From NCBI GenBank assembly GCA_017525025.1, contig JAFXUJ010000009.1, positions 115,948-161,322 on the forward strand: a stretch of 45,375 nucleotides of DNA, read 5' to 3'. Both the position numbers and the translations under genes were made by a program. Shown here piece by piece: positions 14,433-21,498 of this stretch (positions within the stretch are counted from its first letter, which is position 1; each line of letters opens with the position of its first letter). This DNA comes from Elusimicrobiaceae bacterium. GTDB taxonomy: Bacteria; Elusimicrobiota; Elusimicrobia; Elusimicrobiales; Elusimicrobiaceae. Below the pieces are notes generated by a model, which ran no database searches, was not told where the DNA came from, and saw only the letters and a program-made list of their open reading frames with translations.

Positions 14433-14642
14433 ATGAACGTTGAAAAAAAAGAAGATTTAAGCGAGGACTTGTACACCTGCCAAGAGGTAGCCGAGCGATT
14501 ACGGATTACAGCCCAGACCGTTAGATACTGGATTATGGGTGGCCGGATAGACCAAAGCAAGTGTTTCCAAATTGGAAAAAAAGGCCATTGGCGGATACAC
14601 AAAAGCGCAGTTGAAAAGATGTGTAGGCACATGGGGTTTTAA
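14433..14642 (+). CDS. Excisionase/MerR-like helix-turn-helix protein
   Basis: A 69-residue DNA-binding protein, first gene of the early operon. The segment LYTCQEVAERLRITAQTVRYW is the helix-turn-helix of the excisionase (Xis/BldC-like) winged-helix family. It is followed by a wing with GRIDQSKCFQIGKKGHWRIHKSAVEKM, where the family normally has a lysine-rich hairpin ending W+i..s.l. By position, it could be the excisionase or a Cro-like counter-repressor. A GGAGAAG ribosome site precedes the ATG. The next gene begins one base after its stop codon. Confidence 0.78.
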   Translation: MNVEKKEDLSEDLYTCQEVAERLRITAQTVRYWIMGGRIDQSKCFQIGKKGHWRIHKSAVEKMCRHMGF

Positions 14643-14643
14643 T

Positions 14644-14754
14644 ATGAACGAACGGATTACTTTAAAAGATGTTTTAGCAGGTTTAGCAATAATGGGTTTT
14701 TTCTATATGTACATATGGATGATTTACCTAGTCGTACCGGAGAGTTGGCTGTGA
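14644..14754 (+). CDS. 36-residue single-pass membrane protein
   Basis: A tiny early protein beginning MNERITLKDV, followed by one hydrophobic segment (about residues 11-32, VLAGLAIMGFFYMYIWMIYL) and ending PESWL. The ATG follows the preceding stop codon by one base and the gene shares GTGA with the next start, so it sits in a tight translational chain. Its size and single membrane helix are consistent with early phage membrane modulators, but no family is recognised. A role in superinfection exclusion or host membrane takeover is only a possibility. Confidence 0.6.
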   Translation: MNERITLKDVLAGLAIMGFFYMYIWMIYLVVPESWL

Positions 14755-14873
14755 GACCGAGTTTTTGGAAGTGCATATACAGGGACGGAAACAAATGCGC
14801 TTTAAAAGATGTAGACGCCGGAAAGTGCAAGTGTACGAACTGTGTGGATTTTGACCACAATGGCATCGATTAG
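14751..14873 (+). CDS. 40-residue Cys-rich mini-protein (early)
   Basis: GTG start at 14751 overlaps the preceding stop codon (GTGA), and GGAGAG lies seven bases upstream. The product begins RPSFWKCIYRDGNKC and continues with KCKCTNC, giving five Cys residues and a likely small zinc-binding or knuckle fold. The FW-x-C-I...K-x-C core recurs in the 37-residue protein at 44193-44306 at the other end of the phage. No family was recognised and no function is proposed. The start codon and overlap are strong enough to call it a gene. Confidence 0.6.
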   Translation: MRPSFWKCIYRDGNKCALKDVDAGKCKCTNCVDFDHNGID

Positions 14874-15016
14874 ATTTGAGAGTGGAGTTAAGAATAACTT
14901 CCTTAAACAAAAAACCTTAGTGCTTGGAGATAAAGCGCAACCGCGTGTAACGGTTTAGAGGCCTTACACATTGATCTTTAGAGACGTGACTTATGGCTAT
15001 TGTTTAGCTTGACCGC
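14874..15016 (+). other. Untranslated segment with small hairpins
   Basis: About 140 bases without a supported gene. AACCG / CGGTT (14939-14955) can pair, or alternatively GTGTAA / TTACAC (14945-14968), so two exclusive folds are possible. It continues into the uncertain small frame that follows. It may be an untranslated leader for the recombination genes. Confidence 0.4.
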
Positions 15017-15163
15017 ATGGACGTAAAGGCACATCGGGAAAAAGTGAGCGGCAATAGACCCACGCTGACGGAGAGGCGAAAGGCAATCCTACAAGCGGCG
15101 TTGAGAAAGATAAACACTTATAGGGCGGTTAGCCCACCTAGCCGCCCTTACACAGAGGGATAA
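15017..15163 (+). CDS. Possible 48-residue basic protein
   Basis: An ATG at 15017 opens 48 codons: a basic start (MDVKAHREKV), a predicted helix TLTERRKAILQAALRKI and a Pro/Arg end. No ribosome site precedes it. Its last third is overlapped by a strong 10-bp hairpin, GGGCGGTTAG / CTAGCCGCCC (15123-15147). The segment may therefore be untranslated structured RNA instead. The amino-acid pattern is plausible but matches nothing I know. Confidence 0.3.
   Translation: MDVKAHREKVSGNRPTLTERRKAILQAALRKINTYRAVSPPSRPYTEG
15123..15147 (+). other. Strong hairpin upstream of gene at 15168
   Basis: Stem GGGCGGTTAG / CTAGCCGCCC with one G-U pair and loop CCCAC. No T-run follows, so it is not a typical terminator. 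It ends 20 bases before the next start codon and may be a processing site, mRNA stabiliser or attenuator. A similar GC stem occurs at 28090-28111. Confidence 0.6.
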
Positions 15164-15167
15164 TTAT

Positions 15168-15542
15168 ATGAGCACTCGATGCCAAATTAAAGTGACCTAC
15201 CTTAAACAAGAAGTATTGCTGTACCACCATTGGGATGGGTATCCGGAAGGTGTCGGATTTGACCTGATCCAACGTCAAAAACAACTCAAAACCTGGGATG
15301 GGAACATACTGGTTAACGAGCTTGTTAAAAATACTAAAAAGGATGACAGTTATGAGATTGCCTTCCAAGTACATACTGACTTGGATTACTGGTACGAAAT
15401 TGACTGTAATCGCAAGACAATCCGCTGTTGGAAAGTCAAAGGATACTTACTCTCGGACCATGCCGAAGTCGAAAAAGGCGAAGAAATAACCTTTATTCCA
15501 GTGGTTGATTTAAAAAAGAAAGAAAACAAAAAGGATAAATGA
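15168..15542 (+). CDS. Conserved phage protein with HWDGYPE motif
   Basis: A 124-residue protein of unknown function. Its start MSTRCQIKV and the segment YHHWDGYPEGVGFDL are seen in a family of small proteins common in phages and mobile elements of several phyla. The middle contains IAFQVHTDLDYWYEID and IRCWKV, suggesting a small alpha/beta fold. The C-terminus is lysine-rich. Its stop codon overlaps the RecT start (ATGA), so it is translated with the recombination genes. The family has no established role; being first in the recombination operon suggests early DNA metabolism or host interaction. Confidence 0.6.
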   Translation: MSTRCQIKVTYLKQEVLLYHHWDGYPEGVGFDLIQRQKQLKTWDGNILVNELVKNTKKDDSYEIAFQVHTDLDYWYEIDCNRKTIRCWKVKGYLLSDHAEVEKGEEITFIPVVDLKKKENKKDK

Positions 15543-16351
15543 CTATGGAAAATAGACAACAAGTAACTGTTGCGGATAACAAAGCATTTCCGCAGTTAGT
15601 GCCGCCCACCAAGGAAAAGTTGCTCTTATACCTTGAAATTATAGGAGTGGCAAAATTAATGACACAGCATGAGAAAGACTATTTTATAGAAACTGCTCAA
15701 GCCTACTGCCTTAACCCCTTTAAACGGGAGATCCATTGTGTACCACGTTGGGTAGGCAATAAACAAATCTTCTCGGTAATAACTGGGTACGACGTCTATA
15801 TTAAGCGGGCCGAACGTACAGGCAAATTAGATGGTTATACATCCATAACTGAAGGTACAGCTCCGACATTAAAAGGCGTAATTAAAATTTACCGTAAGGA
15901 CTGGAGTCACCCATTTGAACATGAGGTTGACTTCAATGAAATCGTCCAACGAAAAAAAGACGGCACGATTAACTCGACATGGAATAAAATGCCGAAATTT
16001 ATGACTAAAAAAGTAGCCATCGCACAAGGATTTCGGTTATGCTTCCCCGATGAGTTAGGTGGTATGCCCTATACAGCGGACGAATTACCACAGGAAGAAA
16101 AGGAGGAAGAAGTAGTTGCTACGGTGGTTGAGGAACCTGCCAAAGAACAACCCAAAGAACTAGGTAAGGAATTAACCGATAGACAAAGGGCACTTATTGC
16201 GAATGCCAAAACCCCTGCAGAACTTCGCAAGCAGTGCCGCAGGTTATTCACTTCGTTCCCGACAGCTAAAAAGGAATTAACGAATCTTTATAACAAACGG
16301 CTTGAGGAACTGCAAAAAGAGAAAGAAAACACAGAGGTAACCAATGATTAA
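15539..16351 (+). CDS. recT: RecT/Bet-type single-strand annealing recombinase
   Basis: Phage single-strand annealing protein that pairs complementary strands after exonuclease resection. The core reads LNPFKREIHCVPRW, then ITGYDVYIKRAERTG, a segment shared by Bet and RecT proteins. Further strands match TLKGVIKIYRKDW and the C-terminal helix region near KFMTKKVAIAQGFRLCFP. The 270-residue length is normal. The C-terminal third is acidic and low in complexity (EEKEEEVVATVVEE), a typical linker, ending in a helical KELTNLYNKRLEELQKE segment. It overlaps the upstream gene by four bases and the exonuclease gene by eight, so the pair is coupled. Confidence 0.85.
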   Translation: MTMENRQQVTVADNKAFPQLVPPTKEKLLLYLEIIGVAKLMTQHEKDYFIETAQAYCLNPFKREIHCVPRWVGNKQIFSVITGYDVYIKRAERTGKLDGYTSITEGTAPTLKGVIKIYRKDWSHPFEHEVDFNEIVQRKKDGTINSTWNKMPKFMTKKVAIAQGFRLCFPDELGGMPYTADELPQEEKEEEVVATVVEEPAKEQPKELGKELTDRQRALIANAKTPAELRKQCRRLFTSFPTAKKELTNLYNKRLEELQKEKENTEVTND

Positions 16352-17225
16352 ATTTGACGAAGAAAATCATCTGTACTTTAATGAAAAAGGTTTTATTGTC
16401 CCAAGCGTGACAGAAATTATTGGCGCAGTATATGGGACAGGACTTGAAAATGCTCCGGCAGAATTCGTAGCTCGGGCGGCAGCTAAAGGTACGGCTATCC
16501 ATAAAGAAATAGAACAGTTCATAAAAACAGGCCGACGCTCCATTGTAAAAACTCCTGAGGCAGCCCATTTCGTGGAGTACGCACAAAAACACACTCTAGA
16601 TCTGAAAAATGCGGATACAGAGCAAATCTTGTACGCCGAAACACCATATGGCGAAGTGTGCGGTACAGCTGACTTAATTATAGCCGAAGATTTAGATGAC
16701 TATAAAACGAGTAAGACCGCTACAAACGCACAAATTAAAAAGTGGCAAATGCAACTTTCTATGTACAAGTACATGGCAGAGAAAATGGGCCGGACGATTA
16801 AAACATTGAAAGTTTTGCACTTAACTGAAGATGGTTGTGATGAGATAATGCTTGAGTATCTTGGCGATGACTTCGTGTTAGAAACAATGCGAATGTATAG
16901 CGCAGGTGAAAAGGCAGAGCAACCAGCCCCACAAACGCAACTGCAAACAGTTCCGCAAAACGAACTGGACTATGTAGAATATGCACTTAAACAAATTGAC
17001 GCATTTGAAAAGCAATTAGAGCCGTTGCGTACCAAAATCAAGGCCGAAATGGAACAGCGTGGCATTTTAAGTGTAACGATTGGTGATGTCAATATCTCGT
17101 ATGTAGCGGCACACAAGAGCAAGAAATTTGATAGCACAAAGTTCAAAGCCGAACACGCTAAAATGTTCGCACTCTATCAAAAGGAAAGCGAAGTAAAATC
17201 TTCAATTCGTATCACAGTAAAATAG
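16344..17225 (+). CDS. PD-(D/E)XK exonuclease partner of RecT
   Basis: A 293-residue RecB/YqaJ-like nuclease. VPSVTEIIGAVYG opens the domain as in RecB-like phage exonucleases. KGTAIHKEIE gives the conserved His, GTADLIIAEDLDDYKTSK carries the catalytic Asp and the Asp-x-Lys pair, and QMQLSMYKYMAEKMG is the family's Q-x3-Y helix. The protein would resect double-strand ends to give the 3' tails that the annealing protein uses. The C-terminal section (about 200-290) is helical with a small domain near VTIGDVNISYVAAH. It overlaps the recombinase gene by eight bases, as expected of a paired system. Confidence 0.85.
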   Translation: MIKFDEENHLYFNEKGFIVPSVTEIIGAVYGTGLENAPAEFVARAAAKGTAIHKEIEQFIKTGRRSIVKTPEAAHFVEYAQKHTLDLKNADTEQILYAETPYGEVCGTADLIIAEDLDDYKTSKTATNAQIKKWQMQLSMYKYMAEKMGRTIKTLKVLHLTEDGCDEIMLEYLGDDFVLETMRMYSAGEKAEQPAPQTQLQTVPQNELDYVEYALKQIDAFEKQLEPLRTKIKAEMEQRGILSVTIGDVNISYVAAHKSKKFDSTKFKAEHAKMFALYQKESEVKSSIRITVK

Positions 17226-17234
17226 GAGAATAAT

Positions 17235-17519
17235 ATGGCAGAAAATAATAGACCAGTATATAAATACCAACTTGGGAGTGTGGAATGTGCAGTATGGGCT
17301 AAACAGGCCACTGATGGCAAACCCTACTTCCAGTTTACATTCCAAAAGACTTACAAAAGCAAAGACGGCAAGTATCTTCACTCAACGTCTTTTAACAAGG
17401 CGGACTTACCGTTACTAGCAACCTTGTGCGAACGAGCGTGTTTAGCGGAAATCTCCAAACAAGCGGTAGAGTTACGCTCTGCACCGGAACCCCAAGCTGA
17501 GGAAGATTTGCCCTTTTAA
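17235..17519 (+). CDS. SSB-like small protein with acidic DLPF tail
   Basis: A 94-residue protein. The body VECAVWAKQATDGKPYF, then QFTFQKTYKSKDGKYLHS and SFNKADLPLLATLCERA matches a family of small phage proteins of unknown fold that are often found with recombination genes. The last residues, AEEDLPF, copy the acidic DDDIPF tip with which bacterial single-strand binding proteins recruit partners. I infer a single-strand DNA-binding or partner-recruiting role beside RecT, exonuclease and NinB. No canonical OB-fold motif is proven. An AGGAGAA ribosome site precedes the start. Confidence 0.6.
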   Translation: MAENNRPVYKYQLGSVECAVWAKQATDGKPYFQFTFQKTYKSKDGKYLHSTSFNKADLPLLATLCERACLAEISKQAVELRSAPEPQAEEDLPF

Positions 17520-17521
17520 CT

Positions 17522-18052
17522 ATGCAAGCCAAGCTTCTCAAAGCCGAAAAACTCGGTGGGCAACTCAAAGTTAACATGCTCTTATCTGCGGCTCCGGCTA
17601 TCCTTAACAGGGTAGTCCGGCTCCTGCACAAGGATTTGAGTGTGGAGATTAAAGAAACCCGAGAGAGACGTTCCTTGGAACAAAATGCCAAGGCCTGGGC
17701 TTTGATGGGCGAAATGGCTCATATATTGGGCGCAAACAAAGATGACATTTACTTGGAAATGCTCCGGCGTTACGGACAGTCCGTTATCGTTACCACTAAA
17801 AAAGATATCCCATTAGACAGGGTTTTTAAATACTACGAAAAGTTAAAAGACGGTCTATCTAATGGGCGCGAATTTACCGCATGGCGCGTATTTATTGGCT
17901 CTAGTCAATACTCCGATGTGGAGATGCAACACTTTATCAGTAATATCGAGTGCGAGGCAAAAGAGCTCGGGATAGATGTAGATAAGTACGCGGACGAGCT
18001 TAACACCCATGGGGCAGGAACCTTATCCCACTCCTGCCTCTCCCCGAGATAG
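17522..18052 (+). CDS. NinB-like recombination protein
   Basis: A 176-residue protein. The segment RERRSLEQNAKAWALMGEMA is the diagnostic helix of the NinB (lambda Orf) family, preceded by a strand with IKETRE. It is followed by DDIYLEMLRRYGQSVIV and GREFTAWRVFIGSSQYSDVE, then an IDVDKYADEL helix. NinB-type proteins help load recombinases on single-stranded DNA or process branched DNA. The gene starts two bases after the preceding stop. The C-terminal tail (GAGTLSHSCLSPR) is unlike the family and may be unstructured. The assignment rests on motif and neighbourhood. Confidence 0.65.
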   Translation: MQAKLLKAEKLGGQLKVNMLLSAAPAILNRVVRLLHKDLSVEIKETRERRSLEQNAKAWALMGEMAHILGANKDDIYLEMLRRYGQSVIVTTKKDIPLDRVFKYYEKLKDGLSNGREFTAWRVFIGSSQYSDVEMQHFISNIECEAKELGIDVDKYADELNTHGAGTLSHSCLSPR

Positions 18053-18060
18053 GAGAGAGT

Positions 18061-18477
18061 ATGAAAGCCGGATCGGAGCACTCTTTCCAATATTCTGTAG
18101 TTCGAATGTTACGGGCTAATGGGTTTTTAGTTATTGATACGGATGTAATGGACGCATTAAAATACCTCGGCAGTCACAATGACCGCCGCCGTTTTTCTTT
18201 CATAAGCCACCATAAGAACATGGGGTACACTAACGGGCAGTCCGACCTTATTGTGGGCAACAATGGGCATTTTTGGGCATTGGAGTTAAAGACCGCAACG
18301 GGTAAGCAGAGCCAAGACCAAAAGCTATTCCAAGTAATGTGCGAAAGACGTGGGTTATCATACCGGATAATCCGTTCTTTTCAAGATGTGGATGAGTTTA
18401 TCAAAGAAGTCGATAAACTAGGTGGGCCAAATGAAAATACCATACATAAAGATTTACACAGCGGATCTGCTTGCTAA
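18061..18477 (+). CDS. VRR-NUC family nuclease
   Basis: A 138-residue protein with the VRR-NUC (PD-(D/E)XK) fold, common in phages as a stand-alone junction or flap nuclease. It opens EHSFQYSVVRMLRANGFLVI, then shows GQSDLIVGNNGHFWALELKT, which holds the catalytic Asp and Glu-x-Lys, and KQSQDQKLFQVMCERRGL, the conserved Gln-containing helix. The sequence RRRFSFISHHKNMGYTNG fits the family's substrate loop. A GAGAGAG ribosome site precedes the start. The C-terminus overlaps the start of the replication gene in another frame. Confidence 0.82.
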   Translation: MKAGSEHSFQYSVVRMLRANGFLVIDTDVMDALKYLGSHNDRRRFSFISHHKNMGYTNGQSDLIVGNNGHFWALELKTATGKQSQDQKLFQVMCERRGLSYRIIRSFQDVDEFIKEVDKLGGPNENTIHKDLHSGSAC

Positions 18478-19087
18478 AAGCCGACACTTATCTGCCGAAC
18501 AAATAGGCAATGCAATGATAGGCATCTGTGAGCAAGCATTTGAAAATGAAACGCTGTATGAGCCGAAAAATGAAGCTGAAAGGTCATTTTATAACATGCT
18601 TTTTTCTTGGAAAAATGAAAGCATCTCGGCTTTAAAACAAAAGAAACTTGCAGGCAAAAAAGGCGGTTTAGTAACGCAAGCAAGACACAAACTTTCAGAC
18701 GAGAGCACCGCTTGTTTAAGTGCTTCAAGCACCTCTAACAAGCAAACAGAAACAGATACAGAATCAGAAACAGAGACAGAAATTGAAAAAGTTAAAGAAA
18801 AAATAGTTAAAAAAGAATCTTCCGTTAAGCGTTTTGTTAAACCCACTTTATCGGAAGTCAAAGAATACTGCGAAAGCAGACACAACGGGTTAGATGCCGA
18901 AGCTTTTATCGCTTACTATGAGAGCGTTGGTTGGAAGGTAAATACCAAGCCGATGCGCGACTGGAAGGCCGCTGTGATTACTTGGGAGAAAAGAAGACAA
19001 CAATCGGGAGGAAAGGTGTATGGAAAGGACTACAACAAACGGGATGCAGACTTTTCAAAGTATGAAGGACTTGGGCGAACAATTTGA
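18431..19087 (+). CDS. Phage replication organiser-like protein
   Basis: A 218-residue protein with three parts. The N-terminus (about 1-60, KIPYIKIYTADLLAKSRHLS, then EQIGNAMIGICEQAF) resembles the DUF6291-type N-terminal domain of phage replisome organisers. A Thr/Glu/Ser-rich acidic linker follows (around TETDTESETETE). The C-terminus (TLSEVKEYCESRHNGLDAEA, then YYESVGWKVNTKPMRDWKAA) is the helical tail found in phage DnaD-like helicase-loading proteins. It probably binds the phage origin and hands over to the DnaC-like loader encoded next, whose gene it overlaps. I start at the ATG at 18431; a GTG at 18422 is possible. The origin itself was not found. Confidence 0.7.
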   Translation: MKIPYIKIYTADLLAKSRHLSAEQIGNAMIGICEQAFENETLYEPKNEAERSFYNMLFSWKNESISALKQKKLAGKKGGLVTQARHKLSDESTACLSASSTSNKQTETDTESETETEIEKVKEKIVKKESSVKRFVKPTLSEVKEYCESRHNGLDAEAFIAYYESVGWKVNTKPMRDWKAAVITWEKRRQQSGGKVYGKDYNKRDADFSKYEGLGRTI

Positions 19088-19733
19088 GCATAAGTTAAAA
19101 AATACTTGCCCTAAATGTGGATATAGTCCCTGTCGTTGCGCCGAAATCGCCGCACGTGAGGCCGAATACAGGCGCATGGAGGCACAATGGGCCAAAGAGG
19201 AAGAAGCGCGTAAGAAGGCCACTTTAGCCAAACGTTTGGGTGGACTTCGGGCATTAGAGGACTTTACTGCGGAAAAGTACACGAATAAAGAGATATTAAA
19301 AGCCATGGCCGGATACCCTCATGGCAATTACTTCTTGTGGGGTAATGCCGGAATTGGCAAAACGCATGCGGCGGTAGCGGTGCTTCGTAATGTGCCTAAT
19401 GCGTATGTGTTCCGGTTATCAGAAATAAGTCGCCGTTTCCGTGCTTCGTTGGAAGTGCCGGATGAAAGAGAGCAGGTCCGCTTTTTTTCTTCCTGCTATA
19501 TGCTTTTGGACGACCTAGGGAGTGAGAAGATAACGGACTATTTGCAGAGCATACTGTTTGAGATCATCGATAACCGTTGGCAAAACCGACAGGACGGACT
19601 TATTATCACATCTAACGTGGACATTGCCTCTTTGGGCCAAATGGTAGGCGATAAGGTGGTAAGCCGGATAGTGGGGTTATGTGGCAAGAAAAACCTCATT
19701 CATCTCACAGGAACAGACAGACGCATTGGGTAG
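19020..19733 (+). CDS. DnaC-like helicase loader ATPase
   Basis: A 237-residue AAA+ protein that would load the host replicative helicase. A Cys cluster, CPKCGYSPCRC (30-40), likely binds zinc. A charged helix follows. Walker A is GNAGIGKTH (108-116), Walker B is MLLDDLGSE (161-169), and sensor I is IITSNVD. It ends with the DnaC/IstB-type segment VVSRIVGLCGKK. The start has GGAGGAAAGG upstream and lies within the preceding gene. Cys clusters before the ATPase domain are common in phage DnaC-like loaders. Confidence 0.85.
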   Translation: MERTTTNGMQTFQSMKDLGEQFEHKLKNTCPKCGYSPCRCAEIAAREAEYRRMEAQWAKEEEARKKATLAKRLGGLRALEDFTAEKYTNKEILKAMAGYPHGNYFLWGNAGIGKTHAAVAVLRNVPNAYVFRLSEISRRFRASLEVPDEREQVRFFSSCYMLLDDLGSEKITDYLQSILFEIIDNRWQNRQDGLIITSNVDIASLGQMVGDKVVSRIVGLCGKKNLIHLTGTDRRIG

Positions 19734-19740
19734 GTGGATT

Positions 19741-20205
19741 ATGTACAACAAAGATTATTATTTAGCGCACAGGGAAGAAATTTTAGCTCGGGCCAAAAAG
19801 TGGCGTGAAGAGCATCCGGAAAAATACAAAAAAGCACTAAAACGGTGCGTAAAACGTAACGGGCTCAAATACAAGATACAGCAAAAGTTATACCGCTGTA
19901 TGAACTGGTTAAAGATTTCTGACAAACAACGCGAGTATATTAAAAACAACCGCGAAAAACTTGAGAACTATCGCAAGAAATATCGCGAAGAAAATATACG
20001 TCGGCTCCGGTCATATGATAAGAAATATAAGACAAAAAAACGGTACGCAAACATAAACAATTGGGCGGTATATTATGAAATTCAGAATGCGCGTTTTTAT
20101 TGGACTGCAATCAAGGATAAATTCAAAATTACCGACGAGAAAGAAAATGGTTTCCCCTCTTTGCACTCTGCGTACAAAAACGCAAAACGTGTACTCGGCG
20201 AGTGA
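19741..20205 (+). CDS. Basic helical protein, HNH-family-like N-terminus
   Basis: A 154-residue Lys/Arg/Tyr-rich protein. It begins MYNKDYYLAHREEILARAKK and then WREEHPEKYKKALKR; a second, looser repeat is YIKNNREKLENYRKKYREEN. This YY..HREEIL..... pattern occurs N-terminal to HNH nucleases in phages, but no HNH motif follows here. It probably binds nucleic acid. The ATG at 19741 has GGTGG upstream, eight bases after the loader gene's stop. No function is assigned. Confidence 0.55.
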   Translation: MYNKDYYLAHREEILARAKKWREEHPEKYKKALKRCVKRNGLKYKIQQKLYRCMNWLKISDKQREYIKNNREKLENYRKKYREENIRRLRSYDKKYKTKKRYANINNWAVYYEIQNARFYWTAIKDKFKITDEKENGFPSLHSAYKNAKRVLGE

Positions 20206-20301
20206 TTTTTCTAAAAGTGCAGTAAAAAAGACTTATACTAGTTATGGTGAATAAAACTTATGTTTGAAAGGACGATGTAACCCCCGAAATGGGAGTTATA
20301 A
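20206..20301 (+). promoter_or_regulatory. Leader of the methyltransferase-SAM synthetase operon
   Basis: A 96-base gap, the longest in this part of the genome. It contains a -10-like TATACT at 20234-20239 without a convincing -35 box. A small hairpin, AACCCCC / GGGAGTT with one mismatch (20279-20297), includes the GGGAG ribosome site of the methyltransferase. Translation may therefore be restrained by this fold. Confidence 0.4.
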
Positions 20302-21498
20302 ATGTCGTCTGATGGAATTACTTTTGACCATAATAATTATCGCAAGCATAGCGATAAAAACAAATCCTTAATTCGTAAATCCTTAAAAGAGTGCGGAGCC
20401 GGACGTTCTATCATTACCGATAAGAACGGTGAGATTATTGCCGGAAACGGTGTATATGAACAGGCCAAAGCACTCAACATTCCTGTCAGAATCGTGGAGA
20501 CCGATGGGAGCGAACTGGTTGTAGTAAAGCGCACAGACCTTGCAACCGAGGACGAAAAGCGCAAAAAGCTCGCTCTTATGGACAATTCCACCTCTGACCA
20601 AGTGGAATGGGATTTAGAAAACATCTCTTCGGACTTTGCCCTTGAACAACTGCCGGAGTTTGGTATCGACACTTTACCACAAGCCGCACCGGAAGGTGAG
20701 CTTGTAGACCAAGAAGTGCCGGATGCCGAACAAGTGGAAACTCGCTGTAAACCTGGGGACATTTGGCAGTTGGGTAGACATAGACTCCTCTGTGGTGATG
20801 CCACCGTAGTTACGGACATGGAAAAGTTAATGGATGGTAAAAAAGCCGACATGGTTTTTACCGATCCGCCCTACAACGTCAACTACGGGGCCACCATGAA
20901 AGATACGCTTCGCAAAAAAGATGGCCAAAAATCTGCAGGACGGACCATCATGAATGACAATCTCGGCGATAACTTCAAGCAATTCCTTACGGATGCTTGT
21001 GCCAACATCGTAAATTTCTGCAAAGGGGCAATATACATCTGCATGAGCTCCTCCGAGTTACACACGCTATATAACTCCTTTGTGGAATCAGGTGGTAAAT
21101 GGTCCACGTTTATCATATGGGCCAAGAACACCTTTACACTCGGTCGTTCCGATTACCAGAGACAATACGAGCCGATTCTTTACGGCTGGCCGCAGGGTGC
21201 TAAACACTACTGGTGCGGCGATCGAGACCAAGCGGACGTTTGGGAATACAACAAACCCCAAGTAAACGACCTTCATCCCACGATGAAACCTCTCGAGTTA
21301 GTGGCTAGGGCCATCAAAAACAGCTCCCAAGCAAATGATATTGTGGCTGATTTCTTTGGCGGCTCCGGTAGCACACTAATCGCATGCGAGCAGTTGAACA
21401 GGGTTTGTTATATGTCCGAGTTGGATCCGAAATTCTGCGATGTTATTTTGACTCGTTGGGAAAACTTAACTGGGAAAGAGGCAACATTATGCAAATAA
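20302..21498 (+). CDS. ParB-like domain / DNA methyltransferase fusion
   Basis: A 398-residue protein. The N-terminus (1-110) is a ParB/sulfiredoxin-like domain (NNYRKHSDKNKSLIRKSLKE, then IIAGNGVYEQAKALNI) often fused to phage modification enzymes. The C-terminus is an amino-methyltransferase of the beta order: catalytic TDPPYN (188-191 DPPY) comes first, and the SAM-binding ADFFGGSGSTL (about 349-359) last, with HPTMKPLELV between. It would methylate adenine N6 or cytosine N4 in a specific site not readable here. No restriction enzyme gene accompanies it, so it probably protects phage DNA or alters host expression. It overlaps the SAM synthetase gene by ten bases. Confidence 0.88.
   Translation: MSSDGITFDHNNYRKHSDKNKSLIRKSLKECGAGRSIITDKNGEIIAGNGVYEQAKALNIPVRIVETDGSELVVVKRTDLATEDEKRKKLALMDNSTSDQVEWDLENISSDFALEQLPEFGIDTLPQAAPEGELVDQEVPDAEQVETRCKPGDIWQLGRHRLLCGDATVVTDMEKLMDGKKADMVFTDPPYNVNYGATMKDTLRKKDGQKSAGRTIMNDNLGDNFKQFLTDACANIVNFCKGAIYICMSSSELHTLYNSFVESGGKWSTFIIWAKNTFTLGRSDYQRQYEPILYGWPQGAKHYWCGDRDQADVWEYNKPQVNDLHPTMKPLELVARAIKNSSQANDIVADFFGGSGSTLIACEQLNRVCYMSELDPKFCDVILTRWENLTGKEATLCK

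Noticed and set aside
18689-18790. Possible short tandem repeat in the acidic linker of the replication protein
   Set aside because: Codon-level low complexity (aca/gaa) coding for a Thr/Glu linker, not a DNA repeat array.
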